From Effrenium voratum (taxonomy: Eukaryota; Sar; Dinophyceae; Suessiales; Symbiodiniaceae), in NCBI GenBank assembly GCA_963377175.1, contig CAUJNA010003811.1:313958-377957 (forward strand): 64,000 bases of DNA, written 5' to 3'. Positions 33,735 to 44,565 of this stretch are shown piece after piece; the stretch's first letter is position 1; each line of letters begins with the position of its first letter. The notes beneath the pieces were generated by a model. The model was not told where the DNA came from, ran no database searches, and worked only from the letters and a program-made list of their open reading frames with translations. Made by a program: the position numbers and the translations under genes.

Positions 33735-35451
33735 TATGTTTGGCTGGTCAAACAGGGCTCCTTATATATCACCCCTTTGAAGGAATGATGCCAAATACAT
33801 TCATTGGCCGCTTCTAAAGCGGAAATGAAGCCATGCAAAAGCAAACCAGACAAACCTCCAACACACAGTAGAAAGTCTGGTGACAGTTGGCGGAGGATTG
33901 GCTTGGTCCTGAGGCATGGCCAGTTTGGCCAAAACGCTGATCACTGATCACTTGTGTCCGAATTTGCCTCAACACATCCATCCTTCTCCATGGCAGCATT
34001 TGCAAACCACAGTCGGCTTGCCCTCTTGCTCGTTCTGCTTCACAACTCGAAGCAACTATGAGTCTACAAGAGACTTGCCAACAGCCTGGGTAGTACTTGG
34101 GCTGGTAAAAAAGCATCTCCCACAGGTGATCAAAACACACGTTTTGTCGACCCTTTGCTCGTTGAGACCCACCTCACCCGGTCTTGCGAGTTTCTTTCAG
34201 CTTAAGCCAGCGATGGGTTGTCAGCGATGGCTTGGGGTTGTCCCAGGGTCCATTTCCAGAAGGAACCTGGACTGGGCCAGAAGCAATGCCTCATTCAACA
34301 CTCGGATGTCCATCCATCACATCATCCGAGGTCACAATCGAATGCCGAATGTACCCCCAAAACTGTGGGCGGGTGCCCTTTGGTGCGTGTTCCGCAGATA
34401 CTAACTTTGTGGCTTGCGCGGTTTTTGCTAATTGGATGCTAGACCATCACTCATCACTCCCTTGGGGCTGGACTCATGCACGAATCTGGTCAACCCCTCT
34501 CTTGATTGGTTCGTTGACTCAAGCCCACTACCCCATGCCTGGGTGACCGCCTTTTATATGGATGGGAAATGGCGACCGGGCCAAAACCGAACCTAAAACT
34601 AAAAGTTTAATTCGCGTGTTCGCCCCTGTTGGATTCTCCAAACCCCTGGACAAATACCGTATACCCACTCGCCTGTGTGTGTCAAAGCTTTTGGCAAAGT
34701 AGGGCACTTATAAATGATTCACACAACTGAAACCAGTAAGACCAACTATCTTCAGCCAAACTGGCCGCAAAGGACACCTCTGGCCTGAAGCGCCGAAACG
34801 CGAAGTTCAAGTTGTGTTCCGCCTTTTTTGTTTCGCCGGGTGTTTCCACTTACCAGTACAACAAGCACCAAGCAACCAAAGAACAAAAAACATCGAGCAT
34901 CAATTCCTGGTTACCTGCTATGGTGAAGCGAAAAAAATAACTTTGCGCTTGCTAAGTATGATGCATGCAGTTTCCCCACTTGTTTGGGGGTTGAAAGCAA
35001 TCTTGGGGGGTTCCATAAAAAATCACCCCAGAACAAAATATCTTCAGATTATATTTCATGCTGTATCTCCTCAATCATAAACAATACTTTTGAGGCTTTT
35101 GTAGTCTGCCCCGAACAAACAAGTGAACAAAGCACAACAAACTAGTAAACCATCAACACGTTTTAACAACTCCAGTCTTGCAGTGAGCGCATGAACAGGT
35201 TTAGGCCATCAAAGTAATACGTGTGTACTACAAATACCAAATACCTTGTGAACACCCGCCCACCAAAAAGGTGGAACATCTTGCAATGAACCAACAAATT
35301 AGATGGGTTTCCCGATGAACAAACGATAAGAAAATCGTATGGCTGTAAACCTCCCGAAAACAACATAGGGGAAAAAAACAAAAAAACAAGCGGGGGGCCG
35401 AGGGGGAAACGGGGGGGGGGCTCTCGCCGCGTCTCTTTTCTCCCATCGGAC
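33735..35451. other. Intron or intergenic stretch
   Basis: No minus-strand exon seen. A 162-codon plus-strand frame (33,916-34,404; includes NTRMSIHHIIRGHNRMPN) is the longest non-repetitive plus frame nearby, but it has poor coding composition and no motif; perhaps an old mobile element. Confidence 0.35.
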
Positions 35452-35533
35452 AGTCCGAGCGCTTGGCCTCGGCCCTCCGCACCGCTTCCGCCACCCAGCG
35501 TGCGAACTTGAAGCCGTCCACCGCCAGGTTCTC
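35452..35533 (-). CDS. Exon of an unidentified protein
   Basis: Acceptor CCACGCGAG (35,534-35,542). It reads ENLAVDGFKFARWVAEAVRR then AEAKRSD to donor GTCCGA, phase 0 to phase 1. The frame also extends upstream (GFDASYVATPRE), so the acceptor may be earlier. Amphipathic helix, no known family. Confidence 0.6.
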
Positions 35534-36218
35534 CTCGCGTGGCGTGGCGACGTAAGAAGCGTCAAACCCAAAAAGCGGGTCCCAGTCAAACCCCGGAAAG
35601 TGGATAAACCTCTGCAACTTGAGTCCCAATCAAAACCTGGACAAGTAAAACTTGTGGTCTTCACAATATGTGAAGACTCACAAGGGCGGCCACACCTACT
35701 TGTGGTGAGGATTGTCCCTTACTAGCCTTCAATTACCCGGGTTTCGTTGAGGCTCCATTTGCCTAAGAGGTAATTCTGTCTATTGTTCCCTCTTGGCTTT
35801 TGCGGCAATTGGTGACTGGCACATGCGTCCCATTTATATACCTACTCAAATCCTGGGCGGATTGGCCGACAACCATTTGGCACCTTGGCTAAAGTCAACC
35901 AAACCGGAGACCCACAGGAAACAAATATGTTCAAAGCAAAACAGCCAAAACACACACAACACTGACCAAAGGGCTGTCAAAAGGACCCCGCCCCCAAAAT
36001 AGCGCAAAAGAATCCACTTAACAAATCGTTTGGTACCGTTGAAGGTCCTGGATTATGGTAATGCTTGTGTGCCAGAAAAACAAGTTCGAGGGCACTTCCT
36101 GACATAAATGGAAACACCTCACTTTTCTGGACGCCTCAAAATAGTGGCTTCTCAAAAGTGCCTGGTCTATACAAGGAAACTGCAAGAAAATCAGCCAAGT
36201 GTTTCAGAGCCAGGGCGC

Positions 36219-36283
36219 ATGGCGCCAGTAGGCCTCCCGCGCCGTGGCCCGCGCCGCAGAGAAGCGCTTGCTGTCCTTGCTTT
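36219..36283 (-). CDS. Exon of an unidentified protein
   Basis: Acceptor CGAATGCAG (36,284-36,292), then SKDSKRFSAARATAREAYWR to a GC donor (GCGCCC) in phase 0. The start completes the codon left open by the exon at 36,935. Alternative ends at 36,211 exist. Basic helix. Confidence 0.55.
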
Positions 36284-36285
36284 CT

Positions 36286-36934
36286 GCATTCGTTCCGAGC
36301 GAGAAGTTCAGCTCGTAAATTAGATGAGGACCAGCGCGTATTGATTTACCAGGGGTCCGCAGGTTTCTTATAAACTCCCGGTTCCCATAAGCGGAACAAT
36401 CGAAGCGAATAGCGCGAGGCAACAATGTTCATTTGAAACAAAGGACTACACAGCAGCTGAGTCGCGGAATTTGACTGCCATGTACCCCGCATGGCTCCAA
36501 CCTCAACAACCAAAAGCAGAAGCTGATGATTGTCAACCAATAGAACAGCATAAACAACATAATAACAAGCACGTGTATAAACAAACACAACCAAACCAGT
36601 AATCGTCAACTCGTCAGATCAACAAAACAACACAAAACAATATCACAAAAACAACCACCACAATGCAAACAAAGCACACATCAAAAACCCATATCGTTGG
36701 GGGACACGACAAATTGACCATGCCTCACATACCAACTCAAAAAACAGTCCAAGCGCAAAACAAAACACAATATACCAGTTCCATGGTATATACAGCAATC
36801 CTGGACCTAACCCAAAACCAAGACAAGCCAATCAAAGCAAACAATCCAGCCGCCAACAAACACATATATATATATATATCAACTCCATGATGTATCAAAA
36901 CCAAGGCAAACCGATTAAAACCAACCCCCAAAAC
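36286..36934. other. AT-rich intron
   Basis: AC-rich low-complexity DNA (AACAACACAAAACA type) with a short TATATATA run near 36,860. No exon. Confidence 0.6.
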
Positions 36935-37033
36935 GCCGGCCAGGCCGAGCCGCCGGCACCTGGAGCAGCGCCGCCTCGCTGCGCAGGCACACGTGGTCCA
37001 CCAGCGCCAACCTGGACGCGAGGCGCTCGTAGC
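36935..37033 (-). CDS. Exon of an unidentified protein
   Basis: Acceptor GGTACCCTTAG (37,034-37,044), which is the end of a family C element. It reads GYERLASRLALVDHVCLRSE then AALLQVPAARPGR, ending at donor GTTTTG in phase 1. Leucine/alanine-rich helical segment. First exon seen of this gene; upstream exons or the start were not found. Confidence 0.62.
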
Positions 37034-37270
37034 CTAAGGGTACCTTTCAATTCTTTCCAGAGATCCTCCTTGTTCTGCCAGAGTTGGAAAACCATCCCAA
37101 TTCTTTCCAGGGATCCCTCACTGCCCAAAACCGGGATTCTCTTTCCAGCTACGTTTCTTTCCAGGGATCCGAAGAATCTTTCTAGAAAACCTCCGGAAAC
37201 CGGCTGGAAAACGGATCTGGTTATTGAAAAGAAGGATGGTTGAAAAGAATGGGGAATCAGCTCCTGAAAC
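37034..37270. repeat. Introner-like element, family C, at a splice acceptor
   Basis: Shares with the 24,907 and 48,423 copies the words TTCTTTCCAGGGATCC, GGATGGTTGAAAAGAATGGG and GAATCA. It is longer because of extra ATTCTTTCCAGGGATCC repeats. Its left terminus (CTAAGGGTACC) reads on the minus strand as GGTACCCTTAG and supplies the AG acceptor of the exon at 36,935-37,033. Confidence 0.7.
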
Positions 37271-38852
37271 CTTTCCCCCCATTCTAGGCTTTTAGTTGGT
37301 TTAACAGAACAAAAGGCTGAGCTCAAAGGCGATGTTCAAACTACAACCCCTAAGAAATGCCAAAAGGAGGGTTGTGGTTTGTGGGAATTAGGGTGTGGGT
37401 GTGTCCCTTGTGGTTTTCTGTGATCGAGGGTCTCCTTATGGCTTAAAAGTGGCGGCAGGAATGAACAGACTTGGAACCCGGGGCTAAGTGACAACTAAGT
37501 GACCAAACAATTTTATAGACAATACACAAAACCACAACGAACGATGGCAGGCGTGTGGGAATGATGGGCTGCTTGCTCCCATTTCCGTGATACCAGGAAA
37601 GCTTCTCTGTAAATTGAGAAATTATTTGAAAGGGCTTCCATTACAGCAGTGGAAGCGCAATTCCCACACTGGCCAACAGGGTCTCACATTGAATGCGCAG
37701 TGTTCCTCTATCTAAGGTGATTCTCTCTTGTCAAAGGCTTCAAAGGAGAAATTCTCAATGGTGCCCTTCCTCCCACCAGCTGGGAGGATAGCTGGAAGAA
37801 CAGGTTCCTCTACCAGTGCCATGATAGTGTGACGGGGGTTAGCAAAAACAATATGAAGGTGTCGTTTTCTACTGGTAGTTGTTGGTGTTGTTTCAAAACC
37901 AAGACGGAAGGGAAGCCACGGAGCACCCAGATTGGTGCTTGGATGCCCTCCACGGTAGGGGTTGAAATCCCCAAACCACCAATCACCAATTTGAGGTTAG
38001 CCTTCAGCAAGGATCTGGAACCCCGATTGTGGCCTGCCTGGGGATCTTCCAATGTGTGCTACCTGTACCTATTGGTGGAGTCTGCTAGTACTTCTCACTA
38101 TGAACTATGAACTGATTCCTGGGTCTTTACAAAGAAACGGAACAACAGAACAGCGGACTGAACCAACACTAGTTGGAGTCAAACAAATTGAACCAAAACG
38201 GATTGTGTTTTAAATTGAAATTCCAAAAGCACCTCATACCGTTTGAGGAACTTAAGGAACCACCCATTTTTGGGGAACACCAATTCACTCGCTTTCAGCA
38301 AAAACGCCCCCCAAATCCAAGCCGACAGAATTGGGATGTTAAGTTAAGAATCTATCAGCAGGGAAGGCTAAAAGCTCCCAAAGGCGGGTCTCTTCGTGAT
38401 ACGTTTCGGTAGCATGCCTTGCCACAAGGAAGCCGTTGACCAAGATTCGGGCCCTTGGGGCTTTGGTCATCGTTTGGGAACGGCTCGGATGCTTTAGGTC
38501 TGTGACGGGGATCCCCTTCAAATGAGGAAAGCACAGATTCGTGGGTGTGGAACGGACCCCGAATTTGAGACACACCCATTTGCCAACCACTTTAAGCTTG
38601 AGAGGAAATGTGCCTGGCCTTGGAATAGTTGGCCATTTAGCCAAGGATTGATTCCAGTTCATACCAGCCGTACCAGTCAATCATATGACCAGTAAACAAT
38701 ATTACCACGCTTTCGGTTTTGGGTGGTCCCCTAAAGGTTGATGGGCTCGCCCCCATCGGATTCTGGTAGTACTGTGCTGTACTACTGTCGTGCATTCGGG
38801 CCCATGCAGTTTGACTTTGGACCTCTCGATGAATCTGCCTGGTGCCGCGGTG
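37271..38852. other. Probable intergenic DNA
   Basis: Between the terminal exon at 38,853 and the next gene's first visible exon. A 113-codon minus frame (38,339-38,680; contains ARILVNGFLVARHATETYHE) and an 80-93-codon pair at 37,810-38,110 look like decayed mobile-element DNA rather than exons. Confidence 0.35.
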
Positions 38853-38915
38853 CTACTCAGCAGGCTTGCCGGTGTCAAGAAAGGCAAACAACGTAGACGC
38901 CAAACTCTTGAGCTC
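38853..38915 (-). CDS. Terminal exon of the large unidentified gene
   Basis: Acceptor CCAACCGCCAAG (38,916-38,927). It reads ELKSLASTLFAFLDTGKPAE and stops at TAG (38,853-38,855). It starts in phase 0, matching a GA donor of the exon at 39,129. The plus strand also shows an open frame with a GTGAGT, but strand consistency favours this reading. Confidence 0.5.
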   Translation of the reverse strand, partial: ELKSLASTLFAFLDTGKPAE

Positions 38916-39128
38916 CTTGGCGGTTGGGGTGAGTTTGTCCCGAAAACCAATTCAACTGGTGTCCATCAAAATTGCCTGTAAATGGCCAAACAATAAGAAA
39001 TGCTCGACCAAACAACATTCGCCAGCAAACCCCCCAACGACCGCCTTTTCCAACGTCAACAACTCCCTTGCCAAAAAAAAGCTGTTGGGAGGGGTGCGCT
39101 GGTGATGCAGGTCGTTTTCAGCCGTTTC

Positions 39129-39180
39129 CAGCCTGCCGAGACCGCCGAACATGCCCAGGCCATCCACATTCCACTGCTCG
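39129..39180 (-). CDS. Exon of the large unidentified gene
   Basis: Acceptor CTGCCTCTACCGCTGCAG (39,181-39,198), a good pyrimidine-rich site. One base completes the previous Gly codon, then EQWNVDGLGMFGGLGRL to a GA donor (GAAACG). Joins the terminal exon in phase. Confidence 0.5.
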
Positions 39181-39409
39181 CTGCAGCGGTAGAGGCAGGG
39201 CTGCACTCCACGTGGAATCCTCCCGCGGCGGGAAAGAAACGCGCCGCTTCGACGCTCCACCCCCGTGCAACGCAAGCCAGGAACCCCCAGTGGGCTTCCG
39301 TGGGCCGGCCGCAGCGAGTTTTCCATGGAAAAATCTGGCCGCCTGTTTGGTTCCATTGGAAGCTGACTTTGAAGGGGCAGCTCCACAGAAAACGACAAAG
39401 GGAAGCGAC

Positions 39410-39501
39410 CCCACGGCCCACAGCACCGAACCCTCGCATGCGAATTCATGCCGCCGGGCGGCCACTCCAGGACTTGGGCACCGGGGCGCATCAAAAGCAG
39501 C
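39410..39501 (-). CDS. Exon of the large unidentified gene
   Basis: Acceptor CCCGGCCAG (39,502-39,510). It reads AAFDAPRCPSPGVAARRHEF then ACEGSVLWAVG to donor GTCGCT, leaving two bases that fit the exon at 39,129. A 230-codon plus-strand frame overlaps this region but includes obvious intron repeats. Confidence 0.5.
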
Positions 39502-39759
39502 CTGGCCGGGCAAGTTGGGCCCATGTTCGTATTGGGGGCATACCGATTTTAAGGCGGCCTCAAAATAAACCAAAGGACAATTGCACTTTTGGATGTCCGC
39601 CTATCTTAGAATACTATAAGAGCGAGCCAAGTGAACAGGGTGAAGAACACCAGAATGGAGCCCATGTTCACATTTATGTAACCATGCGGTAGATGTAAAT
39701 TTCGACTTTGCTTCTGGTTTCCTCTGGTTGAGTACTGCATCGGCAACTGGAAGCACCAC

Positions 39760-40100
39760 AGCGAATGGACCAAATCCCCCTCACACCACTTGGGATTGGT
39801 GGTTCATCTGAGTTGCTTCAGAGGGTTATCTACGCCAACCGGCGTGTTGCGTGGACTTTGTCCATCCACAGTATGGTTCAACCAAAGAAGGTGAGCCCAT
39901 TACTCACGACCCGCCGCTTCTATTCAGTGAGTTCCTCCGTGTACCGAGCCCCGATTGGAGCATAGAAGCTTTGACCGAACCTTACTTGCTTTACCAAAGA
40001 CCACGATCTCAAAGGTAACCTTGGTAAAGAATCAACAGAGCTTCCTGCAGAACCTATTGGAGGCTGGGACGCCTTTAACCATGGACCTTCTGGCGCTGGC
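39760..40100. repeat. Decayed repeat shared with 19.76 and 25.80 kb
   Basis: On the minus strand near 39,830-39,875 the words GGATGGACAAA and GGCGTAGATAACCC match ATGGACAAA ... GTGGTAGGnGGnGTATCC at about 19,757-19,840 and 25,800-25,885. Probably an old mobile element; no intact frame. Confidence 0.35.
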
Positions 40101-40735
40101 TCCATGGCGGGATTTTCTTTGAAGCAAAAACACTACAAAAACGTAGCAAGCTGCGATCAACATAGACCGAAGTTGGGAAACCAGGCGCCCTTCAAGTACC
40201 CAAGCTTTCATTGTGCCTCACCTGCAGGGCTGCTTGTGGTGAAATGGGCATCTTGCAACAGCGCGGAGCAACCCTGTTTGGGTTTCCCCCCTTTTTGCTT
40301 CAACATTGGTTTCTCTTCTCCAGCACCCCCACCGCCCAAAAAAGAAGAGGAAAACAACACTGCCTTTTGGACAGTACCCAGGGGATTTTTGGGCCACGCT
40401 TGAAAAGGCAGTTGCAAGTTGGGGCCCGGGTGCAGGTTTACCAACTTTTTGCTTAGGCCCTTCGTCTTGGCAAACCATCGGAATCGGACACTTCCATTTG
40501 CTTAAGTCCCCTGGAAAAAAACATGTTTCCAGTTGTGATAGATTCCCTTTCAAACTAGGTACCCAAAATGGGTTGCCCTAATTAATGGACTGAACTAAAA
40601 CCAGCGGTCCACCTCCTGGTGGCTTAATTTTGACCCCCCAATGGAATCCAAAAGGAACCAACCCATGTTAGGGCCCCCCCATTCAGCAACCCATGTTAGG
40701 GCGCAACCCATGTTAGGACAATATGTTTTTCCAGC

Positions 40736-40841
40736 AAATGGGTGTGGGTCAAAACTAAACCACCACGCAAGTTTTAGTCCATGTTTCCATTTATTAGGGC
40801 AACCCATTTTGGGTACCTGTTTTTGACCCGCAGCCAAATGG
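40736..40841. repeat. Introner-like inverted repeat, family A
   Basis: Bounded by GTGTGGGTCAAAACTAAACC and TTTTTGACCCGCAGCCAAATG, with the conserved interior GGGCAACCCATTTTGGGTACC. A second, partial copy lies at 40,557-40,632 and a family B fragment at 40,632-40,680. It ends 31 bp from the exon at 40,872. Confidence 0.7.
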
Positions 40842-40871
40842 AAAAGAAAAGCGAATCCGGATCCATCCGTC

Positions 40872-40938
40872 CGGGGCGCCAGCCCAGCGCCGCCCCCACG
40901 GCGCCCACCAAGACCTCCGCGCTGCGGAAGTAGGCCGC
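40872..40938 (-). CDS. Exon of the large unidentified gene
   Basis: Acceptor CTCGTGGTCGCAG (40,939-40,951). It reads AAYFRSAEVLVGAVGAALGW then RP to a GA donor; GA a few bases later (GATCCG) would give phase 0. Starts in phase 0, matching a GT end of the exon at 42,610. Alanine/valine-rich helix. Confidence 0.47.
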
Positions 40939-40989
40939 CTGCGACCACGAGACACGCGAGCACGCGGCATGGCAGTGCCGACAAGTAAG

Positions 40990-42609
40990 GCCTTCCCACT
41001 CCAAAAAACCAAAGACTTGTTGACACCTCTCGTTCTTTACCAGTTGATATCAGTTTATTTATTTATTTTTAAAAAAAAGTTGTCATGGTGAATACGTACT
41101 TTCTTAGTCAGTGGTTGACCTCATACCCTAAAAGCAGTGGGTATCTGGAGTAGGGGGAAGGCCTTGACGATTCAAGGAGTGGTGGGGTTCTTGTCTTTTC
41201 GGCCATGATCAAATATCGACCGAAGGGGAAAACAGGTCAGTTGCGGAAATTGTTTGACCATGGATGATAGAAACTTAAATCAACAAAAAAATCCTACCAA
41301 CCCCCCTTAAGGGATAGAGGTCCATAGGCCTTATGAAGGGGACAGAGGCAACAGGCCTTCACGGTTGGAGTCAGGGGCCGGGCCCCGGAAAACCGTGGCC
41401 TTCCAAAAGCGGTGTCTGTTTGTGAGTAGAGTGCACTGTCTACCCTAAATTCAAAAATATGTTCGGGGAAGACCTGGGTTGCAGCCGTGGTGACCTGTCA
41501 CTTAGTCAAATCGATGGCAATGGTCATGATACTTCGGACCCAAACATTGCCGTCTCGTAAATGGCCAAAAAAGAGACACCTCTAATTGAGGACCCCTGTA
41601 GAGTAGACCGAGTAGCGAGATCCCCAGACGCCAAACAACTACAGGGAACAACTAAACTCAGGAATCCGCAGCCGTGACAACTCCAAAGTCTTGAGCCCCC
41701 CTGTCCACGTCGAGCCCGATCGCATAAAAAAGGCACCTGCTGCAAGAGCGGCCGTTGCTCCAGGTCATCCAACGCCCGCCACGCCTGAGATGGCCAAGAC
41801 GCTGCCTTCTCTGTGCCACCGACTGCTTGATTGCTTTGAAACGGAACTTAGGTACACAGAAAGTTGCCCCAAAGTTCTATGCTCCACAACCACGGGCCAA
41901 TGAGTGGCCAAACAGGTCCATTGAAAGACTTCGCTCCAGTTACTCTGGCCTCGAGTTTCCATAATAGAGAGGTAAAGGTCACATTCGGTCGACTTGCTTT
42001 GGCCAATTTTATACCAACAATGACACAAGTATCAAAAGGTGGGTTCGGAGGAAGAGCCCACCCAAAACAAAGGCAAGATAAACACCCAACTGAGATTCAA
42101 TAGAAGCAAAGGTACAGGCTTGATTCAAATGACAGTAGAAGCAAAAAGTGTCCATGCTGATCTGCTTCATGACAAGTGCCCATCTTGTGTGCATGCGGCA
42201 CATGCGGTTGATGTTTGTTTCATGTGGGGGGTTTCCAAAAAACCGGGGACCCAAAAATTGACCCAAACAACAAGTGGTGATTTCTGAGTGTCTTCCCTTC
42301 AAACAACATCCAATAAGGAGATCCAAGTGCAGTCGAGAATAGTGGATGAACGTTCTGTCGCAACAAAAGCGAAGTACCCCCCTCTTTAAATGAGACCCGT
42401 GTCTGCTACTACAATGATGCACAGTTTCATTGGTATTAATTGTTCAACTATTCTCAACCCAGCCTCGCTTAAATGGAACTCCCCCTATGAATGAAGTTAA
42501 TTTGTTGTATTGATGTTGTTTTAGCTGTCATTGTGTTCCTTTGATCGCTACTCAGTCGCTTTCTCATATATCAGGTTACGACAATTTCACCTTGGCTCGA
42601 CTGGCCGAC
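40990..42609. other. Intron without recognised exons
   Basis: Ordinary mixed DNA, with a T/A-rich block at 41,050-41,090. I see no open GC-rich island with splice sites. Confidence 0.5.
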
Positions 42610-42755
42610 CTCGGCCGCCGCTTTGGGGCGCATCCGAGCCGCCGCCTGGCCGCTTTGTGCCAGCGGCGCCAGCGCCGCTTCCGTCAGATTGGCCCAGCCA
42701 AGGAAGGAGCGGCCGTGGGCGAAGGCGCGCTGAATGACCAGCACTCGGACGGCGC
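42610..42755 (-). CDS. Exon of the large unidentified gene
   Basis: Acceptor TTTGAAGCGCAG (42,756-42,767). It reads AVRVLVIQRAFAHGRSFLGW, then ANLTEAALAPLAQSGQAAAR and MRPKAAAE to donor GTCGGC. An alternative donor (GTGAAA) lies at 42,585-42,590. The other two minus frames and a plus frame are open as well because of high GC, but this one is the most protein-like. The 1.8-kb GT-rich array follows immediately upstream. Confidence 0.58.
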
Positions 42756-42783
42756 CTGCGCTTCAAACGCGAAGAGAAGGGCT

Positions 42784-44565
42784 TGCGTGGGTGTGGTGTG
42801 GTGTGGTGGTGTGGTGGTGTGTTGGTGTGGTGGTGTGTTGGTGTGTTGGTGTGTTGGTGTGTTGGTGTGTTGGTGTGTCGGTGTGTCGGTGTGTTGGTGT
42901 GGTGTTGGTGTGTTTGGGTGTTTGTGTGTTTGTGTGTTTGTGTGTGTGTTTGTGTGTTTGTGTGTTTGTGTGTTTGTGTATTTGTGTGTTTGTGTGTTTG
43001 TGTGTTTGTGTGTTTGTGTGTTTGTGTGTTTGTGTGTTTGTGTGTTTGTGTGTTTGTGTGTTTGTGCGTTTGTGCGTTTGTGTGTGGGTTTGTGTGTTTG
43101 TGTGTTTGTGTGTTTGTGTGTTTGTGTGTTTGTGTGTTTGTGTGTTTGTGTGTTTGTGTGTTTGTGTGTTTGTGTGTTTGTGTGTTTGTGTGTTTGTGTG
43201 TTTGTGTGTTTGTGTGTTTGTGTGTTGTGTGTGTTTGTGTGTTTGTGTGTTTGTGTGTTTGTGTGTTTGTGTGTTTGTGTGTTTGTGTGTTTGTGTGTTT
43301 GTGTGTTTGTGTGTTTGTGTGTTTGTGTGTTTGTGTGTTTGTGTGTTTGTGTGTTTGTGTGTTTGTGTGTTTGTGTGTTTGTGTGTGTGTGTGTTGTGTG
43401 TTTGTGTTGTGTGTTTGTGTGTTTGTGTGTTTGTGTGTTTGTGTGTTTGTGTGTTTGTGTGTTTGTGTGTTTGTGTGTTTGTGTGTTTGTGTGTTTGTGT
43501 GTTTGTGTGTTTGTGTGTTTGTGTGTTTGTGTGTTTGTGTGTTTGTGTGTGTGTTTGTGTGTTTGTGTGTTTGTGTGTTTGTGTGTTTGTGTGTTTGTGT
43601 GTTTGTGTGTTTGTGTGTTTGTGTGTTTGTGTGTTTGTGTGTTTGTGTGTTTGTGTGTTTGTGTGTTTGTGTGTTTGTGTGTTTGTGTGTTTGTGTGTTT
43701 GTGTGTTTGTGTGTTTGTGTGTTTGTGTGTTTGTGTGTTTGTGTGTTTGTGTTTGTGTTGTGTGTGTTGTGTTTGTGTGTGTGTTTGTGTGTTTGTGTGT
43801 TTGTGTGTTTGTGTGTTTGTGTGTTTGTGTGTTTGTGTGTTGTGTGTTGTGTTGTGTGTGTTTGTGTGTGTTGTGTGTTTGTGTGTTTGTGTGTTTGTGT
43901 GTTTGTGTGTTTGTGTGTTTGTGTGTTTGTGTGTTTGTGTGTTTGTGTGTTTGTGTGTTTGTGTGTTTGTGTGTTTGTGTGTTTGTGTGTTTGTGTGTTT
44001 GTGTGTTTGTGTGTTTGTGTGTTTGTGTGTTTGTGTGTTTGTGTTTTTGTGTGTTTGTGTGTTTGTGTGTTTGTGTGTTTGTGTGTGTGTTTGTGTGTTT
44101 GTGTGTTTGTGTGTTTGTGTGTTTGTGTGTTTGTGTGTTTGTGTGTGTGCGTCTGTGTGTGTGTGTGTGTGCGTGTGCGTGTGCGCGTGGGCGTGCGCGT
44201 GTGCGTGTGCGTGCGCGTGCGTGCGTGCGTGCGCGTGCGCGTGCGCGTGGGCGTGGGCGTGGGCGGGTGCGGGTGCGGGCGCGCGTGCGAGTGAGCGTGG
44301 GCGTGGGCGTGGGCGTGTGCGTGTGCGTGCTTGTGCGTGTGCATGTGCATGTGCGGGTGCGCGTGCGCGTGCGCGTGGGCGCGGGCGGGTGCCGGTGCCG
44401 GTGCGGGTGCGGGTGCGCGTGTGAGTGCGTGTGGGCGTGTGCGTGGGCATGTGCATGTGCGGGTGCGCGTGCGCGTGGGCGTGCCCGTGCGCGTGCGCGT
44501 GGGCGTGCGCGTGCGCGTGCGTGTGTGCGGGTGCGGGTGCGGGTGCGGGTGGGTGTGTGGGTTGC
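42784..44565 (+). repeat. TTTGTGTG array grading into GTGCGC repeat
   Basis: From about 42,930 to 44,140 an 8-bp unit TGTGTTTG repeats some 150 times, with occasional TGTGTTG and GTGTGT variants. From 44,140 to 44,565 it becomes GTGCGC/GGGCGT-rich. It lies in the intron between exons at 42,610 and 45,370. The 500-650-codon frames on both strands are artefacts of an 8-bp unit with no stop in any frame. Confidence 0.95.

Noticed and set aside
39000..39692. 230-codon plus-strand frame, the longest non-repetitive one
   Set aside because: It runs through introner-like sequence at its start and opposes minus-strand exons with good acceptors and matching phases; no domain recognised.
42930..44140. 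CRISPR-like array
   Set aside because: Repeats are 8 bp with no unique spacers; this is a microsatellite in a eukaryotic genome.
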